Below, in pieces: positions 24,989-33,582 of a stretch of 64,000 nt of DNA. Source of the stretch: an uncultured Mycoplasmatota bacterium (GTDB lineage: Bacteria; Bacillota_I; Bacilli_A; RF39; UBA660); NCBI GenBank assembly GCA_900553395.1, contig USDJ01000004.1:33551-97550 (forward strand), in the 5' to 3' direction. The position numbers were made by a program, and so were the translations under genes. The notes below the pieces were generated by a model. It had not been told where the DNA came from. It searched no databases and worked only from the letters and a program-made list of their open reading frames with translations. Each line of letters begins with the position of its first letter. Within the stretch, counting starts at the first letter, position 1.

Positions 24989-27900
24989 TTATTTTTTTTC
25001 TACATCTATGTATGTAATATGACCATTTAAATCAACTTCTTCTGGTAAAGAAGACTTCTTTACTATATCTAAAGATAAAGTTTCATTTTTAATAAAATCT
25101 TCAAACATAGAAACAGCTGAATCTATAGAATCATCACCATCATAATATAAAGTTATTCTATCTGCTATATCAAAATCTCTTTGTTTTCTCAAATTTTGAA
25201 CTTTTGATATAAGCTCACGTGCTATTCCCTCCATTACTAACTCTTCTGTTAGTTCAGTATTTAAGATAATAAAATTAGATGAATCTGTTCCAACATCGAA
25301 TCCTTCTTTGGAATTAGTCCTAATATCTACCATTGAACTTGTGATTTCATATTCCTTGTCGCCAATAGTCATATTTACTGATTCACCATTACTCAACTTA
25401 GATATTTCTCTTGTAGATAATTCTTCCAATTTATTTTGGAATTCTTTCATAAGTGGTCCGAATACTTTACCTACTTCTTTAAAATTAGGTTTTACAGTAA
25501 AATTCATATAGTTTTCTGTATCTGTAATAAATTTAACTGTTTTAACATTTAATTCCTCTTTAATTAAATCAGTCAAATCACTTATTAATTCTTCATTTTT
25601 AGAATCTATTAGTGCTTCACTTAAAGGTTGTCTTACCTTAATCTTAACTTCTTCTCTTATATTTCTACCAAGACTTATCAAATCTCTTACTAGATCCATT
25701 CTAGCTTCAATTTTTTCATCTATCATATTTTCATCATAAGTAGGATAATCTTCCAAATGAACTGACTCTAAATGAGTTAATTTTGTAAATATTTCATCAC
25801 TTACAAAAGGCGCTATTGGAGCTATTAATTTACATACTCCAACCAATATATCAAATGTAACTTTATATACAGCTAATTTTGAAGAATCATCTTTGCTTGA
25901 CCAGAATCTTCTTCTATTTCTTCTTATGTACCAGTTTGATAAATCTTCTATTACAAAGTTTTGTATAGATCTAACAGCTGTAGTTAAATCATAATCATCC
26001 ATGCACTCAGTAACTTTTTTTACTAATTTATTATATTTAGATATTAGCCATTTATCAATCTCTTCTATATTACTATAATCTATTTCATAAGTATTAGGAT
26101 CAATATTATCAATGTTAGCATACATACTAAAGAAAGTATATGTATTTTTTAACGTACTAAAGAATTTTGATTGAACCTCTTTTATACCATCTTCGTCAAA
26201 TCTAAGTGGTGTCCATACAGGTGATGTGTATAGCATATACCATCTAATAGCATCTGCACCATACTTATCTATAACAGTAAATGGTTCTACTGCATTACCC
26301 TTACTCTTATGCATTTTATGTCCATACTTATCAGTAATAAGGTCATTAACTAAAACATTTTTATAAGGACTCTTTCCAGTTATAAAAGTTGAAATTACTA
26401 TTAAAGAATAAAACCATCCTCTAGTTTGATCTATTCCTTCACTTATAAAATCTGCTGGGAATTGAGAAGAAAATAATTCTTTATTTTCAAATGGATAATG
26501 ATATTGTGCAAAAGGCATAGATCCTGAATCAAACCAACAATCCATAACTTCTTTTACTCTTGTCATAGACTTGCCACATTCACTACATTTGATATGTACA
26601 TCATCGACATAAGGTCTATGAAGTTCTATTGTTTTATCTATTTTTTCTATTGATTTTTCAACTAACTCTTCTCTTGAGCCAATCATCTCTTTATGTCCAC
26701 AAGAACACTCCCAAAGTGGAATTGGGGTTCCCCAATATCTATTACGAGATATTGCCCAATCATTAAGATTTTCTAACCAATTACCAAACCTTTTTTCACC
26801 TACATAATCAGGATGCCAAGAAACAGTTTTATTTGCTTTAATTACTTTATCTTTAAAATCTGTAACCTTGATGTAAAGACTAGGTTTAGAATAGTAAACA
26901 AGAGGTGTCTTGCATCTCCAACAATGTGGATAATTATGTACCATTTTTTGCTTTTTAAAAATCTTATCTTTACTAGCTAAATATTTTATTATTTCTAATT
27001 CAAGTTCTGAATCTACAACAAGTCTTCCTTTCCAAGGGCCTGACGTATAACAACCATTTTCGTCCACAGGATTTAATATTGGAAGATCATATCTTAATCC
27101 TACTTCATAGTCATCTTGACCAAAAGCAGGAGCTATATGAACTATTCCTGTGCCATCTTCCATAGTTACATAATCAGCACAAGTAACATAAAAAGCTTTT
27201 TTGTCTACTTTTAAGAAATCTAAGTACTGTTCATATTCTAAATATTCAAGATCACTACCTAAATATTCATCAACTACTTCGTATTCATCTCCTAAAACTT
27301 TGTTTGCTAATTTTTCAGCTACTATGAAATTATATCCCTTTGATAAACACTTTACATACTTTTCATTAGGGTTTACACAGGCAGCTACATTAGCCATTAA
27401 CGTCCAAGGAGTTGTTGTCCATATTAGTAAATATGTATTATCTTCATTTTTAACTTTAAAAGGAACTGTAACCGTATTTACAGAAATCTCTTTATATCCT
27501 TGCGCAACTTCATGACTAGCAAGACCTGTACCACATCTTGGACAGTATGGAAGAATCTTAAGACCATTATATATTAAACCTTCATCAAAAAACTTTTTTA
27601 ATATCCACCATTCTGTCTCTATATAATTATTGTCATAAGTTATATATGGATTATCAAGATCGATAAATTGACCTATTTTCTTTGTAAAATCCTTAAATGC
27701 AGCTTCGTTTTTCCAAACACTTTCTCTACATTTTTCATTAAATTCTTTTATACCATATTTTTCAATATCGCCTTTTCCACTAAATCCAAGTTCCTTTTCA
27801 ACTTGAACTTCAACAGGAAGTCCGTGTGTATCCCATCCAACTTTTCTAAGTACCTTAAAACCTTTCATTGTTTTATATTTACAATAAGTATCTTTTAATA

Positions 27901-28087
27901 ATTTAGCTAATATATGGTGAACACCAGGCATTCCATTAGCTGTAGCCGGACCATCATAGAAAACAAAATTCTCACTATTTTTTCTATTTTCTATGGTCTT
28001 ATTAAGTAAATCCATTTCATCAAATTTTTTACTCAAGTCTTGTTCTACTTCACTTACTTTTCTTTTATCTAATTCCTCAAACTTCAT
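24989..28087 (-). CDS. ileS: Isoleucyl-tRNA synthetase (long, eukaryote-like form)
   Basis: IleS charges tRNA-Ile. The 1032-residue length, FVFYDGPATANGMPGVHHIL as the HIGH region (GVHH) and WDTHGLPVEVQVEKE place it in the long IleS2-type group rather than the 920-residue standard bacterial form. KMSKS appears as KMHKSKGN near residue 600. The editing domain has LIWTTTPWTLMANVAACV, and two CxxC pairs (YCPRCGTG, CSECGKSM) are present. The start is the ATG at 28087, with AGGAGGG 5 bases upstream. The 8-codon upstream extension is rejected. Expression is controlled by a T-box leader with an AUC specifier. IleS2-type enzymes are commonly insensitive to mupirocin (family knowledge). Confidence 0.96.
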   Translation of the reverse strand: MKFEELDKRKVSEVEQDLSKKFDEMDLLNKTIENRKNSENFVFYDGPATANGMPGVHHILAKLLKDTYCKYKTMKGFKVLRKVGWDTHGLPVEVQVEKELGFSGKGDIEKYGIKEFNEKCRESVWKNEAAFKDFTKKIGQFIDLDNPYITYDNNYIETEWWILKKFFDEGLIYNGLKILPYCPRCGTGLASHEVAQGYKEISVNTVTVPFKVKNEDNTYLLIWTTTPWTLMANVAACVNPNEKYVKCLSKGYNFIVAEKLANKVLGDEYEVVDEYLGSDLEYLEYEQYLDFLKVDKKAFYVTCADYVTMEDGTGIVHIAPAFGQDDYEVGLRYDLPILNPVDENGCYTSGPWKGRLVVDSELELEIIKYLASKDKIFKKQKMVHNYPHCWRCKTPLVYYSKPSLYIKVTDFKDKVIKANKTVSWHPDYVGEKRFGNWLENLNDWAISRNRYWGTPIPLWECSCGHKEMIGSREELVEKSIEKIDKTIELHRPYVDDVHIKCSECGKSMTRVKEVMDCWFDSGSMPFAQYHYPFENKELFSSQFPADFISEGIDQTRGWFYSLIVISTFITGKSPYKNVLVNDLITDKYGHKMHKSKGNAVEPFTVIDKYGADAIRWYMLYTSPVWTPLRFDEDGIKEVQSKFFSTLKNTYTFFSMYANIDNIDPNTYEIDYSNIEEIDKWLISKYNKLVKKVTECMDDYDLTTAVRSIQNFVIEDLSNWYIRRNRRRFWSSKDDSSKLAVYKVTFDILVGVCKLIAPIAPFVSDEIFTKLTHLESVHLEDYPTYDENMIDEKIEARMDLVRDLISLGRNIREEVKIKVRQPLSEALIDSKNEELISDLTDLIKEELNVKTVKFITDTENYMNFTVKPNFKEVGKVFGPLMKEFQNKLEELSTREISKLSNGESVNMTIGDKEYEITSSMVDIRTNSKEGFDVGTDSSNFIILNTELTEELVMEGIARELISKVQNLRKQRDFDIADRITLYYDGDDSIDSAVSMFEDFIKNETLSLDIVKKSSLPEEVDLNGHITYIDVEKK

Positions 28088-28111
28088 ATTAACCCTCCTA
28101 TTAATAAACAA

Positions 28112-28316
28112 AAAAAACTATTATAAGTAGGGACGTAGTTCACGCGGTACCACCCTATTTCATAATAGTATTATGCACTCTAATGTATAACGACATTAAC
28201 CGTTTTAATCTTATCCATTAAAAGTATCAAGAGTGATTTATATAATAATTCATTATCTATTTCCACCAAACATAGACTCTCTTTAAATTACTTATTATAT
28301 CGTCTCTATCTTTTAC
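28112..28316 (-). promoter_or_regulatory. T-box riboswitch of ileS (AUC specifier)
   Basis: The T-box AGGGTGGTACCGCG (28156-28143) precedes a terminator (CCCTACTTATAATAG plus T8) whose stem can alternatively pair with the T-box side. In Stem I, ATC at 28237-28235 is followed by ACTC, the standard context of a specifier, and reads Ile. Uncharged tRNA-Ile is expected to favour antitermination and ileS expression. Confidence 0.93.
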
Positions 28317-28317
28317 T

Positions 28318-28797
28318 TTAAAATTCTACTTTTTCTATTTCATCAACCATCTCTAGTTGAGATTCTAATATTCCTTTTAATTTTCGCTTGAATATAATTA
28401 TATTTCTTTTTAAAGCCTCTGCTTCCATTTCAGTTTTTTCTGCTTTTAACAATGATTCATTTACTATTCTACTAGCGTTTCTTTTAGCATCTTCAAGAAG
28501 AATTTCGCTCTCCCTATGAGCTGAAGACTTTATTTGATCTGAAGTTTTTTGAGCCATCATGATTGCTCTATTTAAAGTTCCTTCCAATCTCTCATAATGC
28601 GCTAATCTATCTTGAATAGGTTTCATATTAGAAACCATACTAGTTAACTCTTGTATTTTTTTATCCTTTAGAGCTAGTTCCCTATTTTTAGCCTTATTAT
28701 CCTCTATCATTCTTTCTACTTGACTGATAATTTGTTCTAAAATGTGGTCAACTTCTTCAGGAGTATAGTTTTTAAATGTTTTACCATTGTTATCCAT
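28318..28797 (-). CDS. DivIVA-domain coiled-coil protein
   Basis: This 159-residue, strongly helical coiled-coil protein has an N-terminal FKNYTPEEVDHILEQI segment that aligns with the DivIVA lipid-binding region, although the usual RGYxxxEVDxFL core is degenerate. The main body (QDRLAHYERLEGTLNRAIMM, AHRESEILLEDAKRNASRIV) is typical DivIVA. The second ATG (28797) is preferred, since GAGGG is 6 bases before it and abuts the first. It is the neighbour of sepF, as in the division/ylm region of Bacillus where divIVA precedes ileS. It probably marks poles or septa, and which exact subgroup it belongs to is uncertain. Confidence 0.85.
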   Translation of the reverse strand: MDNNGKTFKNYTPEEVDHILEQIISQVERMIEDNKAKNRELALKDKKIQELTSMVSNMKPIQDRLAHYERLEGTLNRAIMMAQKTSDQIKSSAHRESEILLEDAKRNASRIVNESLLKAEKTEMEAEALKRNIIIFKRKLKGILESQLEMVDEIEKVEF

Positions 28798-28857
28798 AAG
28801 CATCCCTCAAATGTTGTGCTACATATAATAGCACATCTTTATTATTATTTCAAGCTT

Positions 28858-29259
28858 TTACCATTCGTAATTTATATTTTCTTCTTCTTTGTCTTTATCT
28901 TTTTCAGTATCATCAGTTATTTTTCCTTGTACATTTATGTTATTTGGTGTACATAAGAAAATGCCACTACCTATTTTTTGAATGTTACCCTTAATAGCAT
29001 ATATTGTACCACTTAAAAAATCCATAATTCTCTTGGCTTGATCACTAGTAACTCTTTTTAAATTTACAACTACTGTATTTCTTTTTTTTAGATGGTCTGC
29101 TATCTGTTGAGCCTCTGAATAAGCACGTGGTTCTAACAAAATCATTTTAGCTCCGCCCTCTTCAGTAACAGCTTCTTCAGCTTTTAAATCATAATATTCA
29201 TTACCATTTCCTACTTGGGCATCTTCTTTATCTGAAAATAATCCTTTTATAAAACCCAT
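28858..29259 (-). CDS. sepF: Cell division protein SepF
   Basis: SepF binds the FtsZ tail and tethers Z-rings to the membrane. The 133-residue protein starts MGFIKGLFSDKEDAQVGN (amphipathic membrane-targeting helix). After an acidic linker it has the SepF core: KMILLEPRAYSEAQQIADHL, VVVNLKRVTSDQAKRIMDFL, SGTIYAIKGNIQKIG and IFLCTPNNI. This matches the family in length and order. It is followed by the divIVA-like gene and the ileS T-box, the conserved sepF-divIVA-ileS order of Bacillus (the ylm cluster), with ylmG and ylmH missing. The ATG follows a GGAGG-type site. Confidence 0.95.
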   Translation of the reverse strand: MGFIKGLFSDKEDAQVGNGNEYYDLKAEEAVTEEGGAKMILLEPRAYSEAQQIADHLKKRNTVVVNLKRVTSDQAKRIMDFLSGTIYAIKGNIQKIGSGIFLCTPNNINVQGKITDDTEKDKDKEEENINYEW

Positions 29260-29356
29260 GTATATTCCTCCAATTCTAATGTTACTATAAACATTTTAGC
29301 ACATTATTTATAAAAAGGAAATATATTTTATATATTTTTTTTGACAATAAAAGCTA

Positions 29357-29680
29357 CTATTGGGCTTGTTCAACACCTTCTAAATATATTTTTTTATCAA
29401 AACCTCCTCGTTCTGATTTTTTCTCACGTGCCTTTTTAATAACGGTATCTAGACTTTCTCCTTCAAGTTTAGCTAAATAAGAAATAACTTCTAACATATC
29501 AGCTAATTCTTCTATCCTATTAGAACAGTTAGAATCTATTACTTCTTGATATTCTTCATAAAGCTTTTTTTCTAATTCTTCTTTATACTCTACTTCAGAT
29601 AGTATACGAATGATTGGGACCTCCCCTTTACTTTTAATTATTTCTGGTATTTTATCTCTAACTAATTTTTTATAACTCAT
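29357..29680 (-). CDS. MazG-like/phosphoribosyl-ATP pyrophosphohydrolase-type nucleotide hydrolase
   Basis: This 107-residue all-helical protein begins YKKLVRDKIPEII and contains the EExE...EExxD metal motif (KKLYEEYQEVIDS, RIEELADMLEVISYLAKLEG). It belongs to the house-cleaning MazG/PRA-PH superfamily. The small size and LVRDKIPEII start match the COG4997-type group. A substrate such as a damaged nucleotide is inferred, since there are no histidine genes nearby. Its ATG overlaps the dnaE stop codon region (ATGA-type overlap), so the two are coupled and probably co-transcribed. Confidence 0.85.
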   Translation of the reverse strand: MSYKKLVRDKIPEIIKSKGEVPIIRILSEVEYKEELEKKLYEEYQEVIDSNCSNRIEELADMLEVISYLAKLEGESLDTVIKKAREKKSERGGFDKKIYLEGVEQAQ

Positions 29681-32607
29681 AAGCTTAACCTCTCTACTTC
29701 ATTTGATACAAGTTGATATTTATCATATCTCTTTTCTACTTTTCCTTTTACTTTTATAATATCTCCTACTTTTAAATCACTATATTTTTTATAAACATTT
29801 GGAAATAAAATTATATCTATCATAGATAGCTCGTCACTACCTAATATAAAGCACATTTTGTCACCCTTAGACGTATTTATTTCTTTTATCTTATCAATAT
29901 AAACAATCACATTAATAATTTTATCAAAGTATAATTCTAATTCATTTAAATCGATTATACTCTTATTGACAGCTTTTAATTCTGTTATAGGATTATCCGT
30001 AAGATAAAATCCAAAAATATCTAATTCTTTCTCCATTAGTTCTGACAACGAATATTCTGGATAAAGAATGATCTCTGGAGCAAGTGCATAAGTTCTATCC
30101 AAATCTTTTATTAACTCTCCATAATTTATTATTAAGTCTAGATTATTAACTAATGTTTTTTTATTATATCCAAATTCACTTAATGCACCAGAATATATTA
30201 ATGATTCTAAAGATTTCTTTGTAACTACTTTTCCATAACACCTTTTAAGGAAGTCATAGATATCTATATATTTTCCATTATTTCTTTCAGTAATTATAAA
30301 TTCACTAATTGAAATTCCTATATTTTTTATACTCGAAAGTGGATATCTAATGCCACCATCTTCTATAGAATATTTTCTAAAGCTAAGGTTTATACTAGGC
30401 GGTAAAATGTTTATATTATTTTTTTTAGCACAATAGATATACTGCTTAGTCTTAGCAATATCATTTACTTCCATAGAAAGCAAATAGGTAATAAATTGCT
30501 TAGGATAATATGCCTTTAGATAAGCCATTTTATATGATACTAAAGAGTAACTTATAGAATGTGATTTATTAAATCCATATTCAGCAAATTTAAGCATAGA
30601 ATTATACACACTATCTATAGTTTCAATACTATATCCATTTTGGCTTGCTCTAAGTGTAAACTTCTCTTTTTCACTAAGTAAAATCTCTTTATTCTTTTTG
30701 CTCATAGCTTTTCTCAATATATCTGCTTCACCTAAGGAATAATTAGCCATAACATGAGCCACCTGCATAATTTGTTCTTGATATATCATAATTCCATAAG
30801 TTGATTTTAAAATAGGTTCTAAGCTTTGAGATAAATAGTTAATCTTCTCTTTTCCATTTTTTCTTGCAATATAAGACGGAATATTCTTCATAGGTCCAGG
30901 CCTAAATAATGCTATAGCTGCAAACAAATCATCCATACTAGTAACTTTTAATTTTTTCAAAAAATTAATCATCCCATCTGACTCAAATTGAAATATACCT
31001 ATAGTATCTGCTTTATTAAATATTGATAAAGCTTTTGTATCATTTAATGGTATATTATCAAAACTTAAATCTTTGTTACCTGAAGCATTTATACTTTCTA
31101 TTATGTTATGTATTGTTGTTAAATACTTAATAGCTAAAAAATCCATTTTTAATAATCCTATCTCTTCTAAATAGGTCATATCATACCCGCTTATATAGAA
31201 AGAATGTGTACTATCAAGAGGTATTATCTCATCTAAGTCTATGTTAGACATAACTACTCCAGCGGCATGTATCGAAGTGTGTCTTTTTAGTCCCTCAAAT
31301 TTAAGGGCCACTTTAAAACATTTTTCTAACGTGTCAAACCTATCTATTAGATTTTTTATTTTGGGATTTGCTTTATAATTTTCAATTAATGTAAGTTTTG
31401 AATCTATTAAGTTACACAAAGTATCTATTAATTTTGCATCTATATTTAAAGCTTTAGATACATCCCTTAGAGCTTGTTTAGCTCCCAAGGTACCAAACGT
31501 AATAATAGGCGCTACTCTTTTTTTCCCATATTTACCTATACAATAGTTAATTATGTCTTGCCTTTTTTCGTGCTCAAAATCTATATCTATATCTGGCATA
31601 CTTATTCTCTCAGGATTTAGAAATCTCTCAAATATTAAATTATATTTTACAGGATCTACATCTGTAATCATAAGGCAATATGATACCAGTGATCCTACAG
31701 CGCTTCCACGGCAAGTAGCTATAATCTTATTTTCTCTAGCATATCTAACATAATCAGACACAATCAAAAAGTAATCGCAAAAGCCCATTTTATTTATAAT
31801 ATCAAGTTCATATTTTAATCTTGTTTTATATATTTCTTTTACTGTAGTGCCAAAACGTACTTTTAAGCCTTCTATGCACTTCTTCTTTAAATATGAATAA
31901 CTATCAATACCATCATCATTTTCATATTTTGGCATTAATTTTAAATGAAAGGGAAGTAGAACATTACATAGTTGAGATATAAAGTAGTTGTTTTTCAAAT
32001 CCCTAGGATATAATAAATTTGCTTCTTCTTCTCCTATAAGATGATTATGAATATCATCACCATTCTCATTATCTAAAACACTGGAATTTTTTATACATCT
32101 TAAGTATTTTAAATACATAGAATCATTTGGGTTTAAATATAATATCTCATTCATATAAACCAAATTTTCATAACTTAGTTCACTATACTGCTTGGTGTCT
32201 TTATATGATACATATATATATTTAAAAAAACTTTTTATTTCATCATAAACGCTTAAACTTTCAAACGGAGTTATGCACACTAAATCATCTGAATGTTCTT
32301 TTATGTCTTCTAAGTTTAAAGATCTTTCTGATTTAAGTGTGCATAACTTTATCAAATTCTTATATCCATCATAATTTATAGCGTATAAAACTAGCTTTTG
32401 AGATTTATATTCAATTTCTAAACCTATTATTGGCTTTATAGAATTAGTTATGCACATTTTATAAAAATCCATAACCCCATACATATTATTATCAGTTATT
32501 GTTAGGGATTTTATGTTGTTTTTCTTAGCAAATTCAATTAAATCCTTTATTTTTATTAAGGATTCTTGTAAACTATTATCAGTTTTTATATAAAGTGGTG
32601 TATACAT
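29677..32607 (-). CDS. dnaE: DNA polymerase III alpha subunit (DnaE)
   Basis: DnaE is a replicative C-family DNA polymerase. At 976 residues this is a short version, as in Mollicutes and Erysipelotrichia. The PHP domain at the N-terminus has lost its usual HxHxxYS motif (here YIKTDNSLQES) and TDHG reads TDNN, so proofreading or metal binding there is unlikely. The polymerase core is intact: RGSAVGSLVSYCL, PDIDIDFEHEKRQDII with the catalytic Asp pair, GAKQALRDVSKAL, FQFESDGMINFL and ALFRPGPM. The C-terminus has an HhH and an OB fold (DIILFPNVYKKYSDL). The ATG follows AGGAGGG. A palindrome overlaps its promoter region. Confidence 0.95.
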   Translation of the reverse strand: MYTPLYIKTDNSLQESLIKIKDLIEFAKKNNIKSLTITDNNMYGVMDFYKMCITNSIKPIIGLEIEYKSQKLVLYAINYDGYKNLIKLCTLKSERSLNLEDIKEHSDDLVCITPFESLSVYDEIKSFFKYIYVSYKDTKQYSELSYENLVYMNEILYLNPNDSMYLKYLRCIKNSSVLDNENGDDIHNHLIGEEEANLLYPRDLKNNYFISQLCNVLLPFHLKLMPKYENDDGIDSYSYLKKKCIEGLKVRFGTTVKEIYKTRLKYELDIINKMGFCDYFLIVSDYVRYARENKIIATCRGSAVGSLVSYCLMITDVDPVKYNLIFERFLNPERISMPDIDIDFEHEKRQDIINYCIGKYGKKRVAPIITFGTLGAKQALRDVSKALNIDAKLIDTLCNLIDSKLTLIENYKANPKIKNLIDRFDTLEKCFKVALKFEGLKRHTSIHAAGVVMSNIDLDEIIPLDSTHSFYISGYDMTYLEEIGLLKMDFLAIKYLTTIHNIIESINASGNKDLSFDNIPLNDTKALSIFNKADTIGIFQFESDGMINFLKKLKVTSMDDLFAAIALFRPGPMKNIPSYIARKNGKEKINYLSQSLEPILKSTYGIMIYQEQIMQVAHVMANYSLGEADILRKAMSKKNKEILLSEKEKFTLRASQNGYSIETIDSVYNSMLKFAEYGFNKSHSISYSLVSYKMAYLKAYYPKQFITYLLSMEVNDIAKTKQYIYCAKKNNINILPPSINLSFRKYSIEDGGIRYPLSSIKNIGISISEFIITERNNGKYIDIYDFLKRCYGKVVTKKSLESLIYSGALSEFGYNKKTLVNNLDLIINYGELIKDLDRTYALAPEIILYPEYSLSELMEKELDIFGFYLTDNPITELKAVNKSIIDLNELELYFDKIINVIVYIDKIKEINTSKGDKMCFILGSDELSMIDIILFPNVYKKYSDLKVGDIIKVKGKVEKRYDKYQLVSNEVERLSL

Positions 32608-32635
32608 ATTATCCCTCCTACATATATTTTACTAT

Positions 32636-32662
32636 AATTCTTCTTTAATTTAAAGAAGAATT
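32636..32662. promoter_or_regulatory. 27-bp perfect palindrome upstream of dnaE
   Basis: Arms of 13 bases (AATTCTTCTTTAA) flank a single T. It lies within the presumed dnaE promoter, about 30 bases before the start codon, and has no T run, so it is more like an operator than a terminator. It does not match the GAAC-N4-GTTC LexA box. Confidence 0.5.
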
Positions 32663-32748
32663 AGACAAATACTAAAAAGCGTTATTAAAGAAAATTTTAT
32701 TAAAATATAGTCTGAACTCTATATTAAGCTTTAAATTTCAAATATTTA

Positions 32749-32777
32749 TTGACATTGACAAAAAAATATGATAAACT
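32749..32777 (+). promoter_or_regulatory. Promoter of rpmB
   Basis: TTGACA (32749-32754), 17 bases, TAAACT (32772-32777). A second overlapping TTGACA follows at 32755. The spacing to the rpmB ribosome binding site is about 33 bases. Confidence 0.65.
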
Positions 32778-32817
32778 TTATTGGCATAGGGAAAAAATCT
32801 TTGAATGGAGGAATATT

Positions 32818-32988
32818 ATGGCAGTTAAAGCAGCAAATAGTAAACCATTATTTGGTAATAAAAGATCACATTCTTGTAGAGCTACTAGACACGCACAAAA
32901 ATGTAATTTACAATTAGTAACTTTAAGCGACGGAACTAAAGCAAGAATGCGTGCAAGAGATATAAGAACATTAAATAAAGCAGCTTAA
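32818..32988 (+). CDS. rpmB: Ribosomal protein bL28 (short form)
   Basis: The 56-residue protein is a component of the large ribosomal subunit. It contains the family core, GNKRSHSCRATRHAQKCNLQ, and then ARMRARDIRTL. It is a few residues shorter than the usual 62. The N-terminal CxxTG motif found in many L28 proteins is replaced by MAVKAANSKPLFG. The start is the ATG at 32818, preceded by TGGAGG. A frame open upstream to 32749 lies over the promoter and is rejected. The coding end overlaps its own terminator. It stands alone between dnaE and a gene of unknown function. Confidence 0.9.
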   Translation: MAVKAANSKPLFGNKRSHSCRATRHAQKCNLQLVTLSDGTKARMRARDIRTLNKAA

Positions 32989-33005
32989 ATTAAGCTGCTT
33001 TTTTT
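32978..33005. terminator. Terminator of rpmB
   Basis: AAGCAGCTT-AAATT-AAGCTGCTT followed by T6 on the plus strand. It overlaps the stop codons of rpmB and the convergent gene. Confidence 0.9.
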
Positions 33006-33481
33006 CTAACCACTTCGTCATCAGGAAATTCAAAATCATCATATGGATCTTCACAAGGCTTTTCCTTATTAGCATAAACATCTCTGATACTATTTAAAAC
33101 TTGTTTTCTTAAATTAAGTAAATCAAGCGTAGTCATAGAGCTTTCTTCTTCATTAGAAAGGCCTAAACTGTTATCCATTTGATTAGCCAAAAACATAGTG
33201 GTAAGAGATAATATATCAACTTCTTTACCATTTCTATAATCAGATGACATTTTGTCTATTTTAGCTAAAATATCATTTATAATACTTAAAAAATTACTTA
33301 ATATTGGATTTTGATTTAATGACAATTCTTCTTCTAATTCTGCTTTCTTAATTTCATAAAATTTCTTTATTCCATCTTTACCATCTAAATAATAAATATT
33401 TAGTAAGCCTTTTTGAGCAAGTTCAGTCCAATACTTCTCTTTTTTAAATAATTCTTTATAAAAATTGCTACTAAGTGCCAT
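32990..33481 (-). CDS. Unknown helical protein next to the J-like repeat protein
   Basis: I do not recognise this 163-residue soluble protein. It is predicted mostly helical (FYKELFKKEKYWTELAQKGL, KFYEIKKAELEEELSLNQNP, LSIINDILAKIDKMSSDYRN) and ends in an acidic then basic tail (EDPYDDFEFPDDEVVRKKAA). The start at 33481 follows GGAGGG. A gap of about 75 bases and a terminator separate it from the J-like gene upstream, so co-transcription is not assured. No signal peptide or known domain is visible. Confidence 0.65.
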   Translation of the reverse strand: MALSSNFYKELFKKEKYWTELAQKGLLNIYYLDGKDGIKKFYEIKKAELEEELSLNQNPILSNFLSIINDILAKIDKMSSDYRNGKEVDILSLTTMFLANQMDNSLGLSNEEESSMTTLDLLNLRKQVLNSIRDVYANKEKPCEDPYDDFEFPDDEVVRKKAA

Positions 33482-33555
33482 AAAGCCCTCCTATACTATA
33501 AATATATTTTACCATAAAATTAAAATTATATATATAAAATTTTAATTTTTTTAAC

Positions 33556-33582
33556 TAAAAAGATAGAAATAAATTCTATCTT
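33556..33582 (-). terminator. Terminator of the J-like repeat gene
   Basis: AAGATAGAA and TTCTATCTT pair around a 5-base loop, with a T run on the minus strand. Confidence 0.75.

Noticed and set aside
32749..32817. N-terminal extension of rpmB
   Set aside because: The extra codons lie over the promoter and start directly in the -35. The ATG at 32818 has the ribosome binding site.
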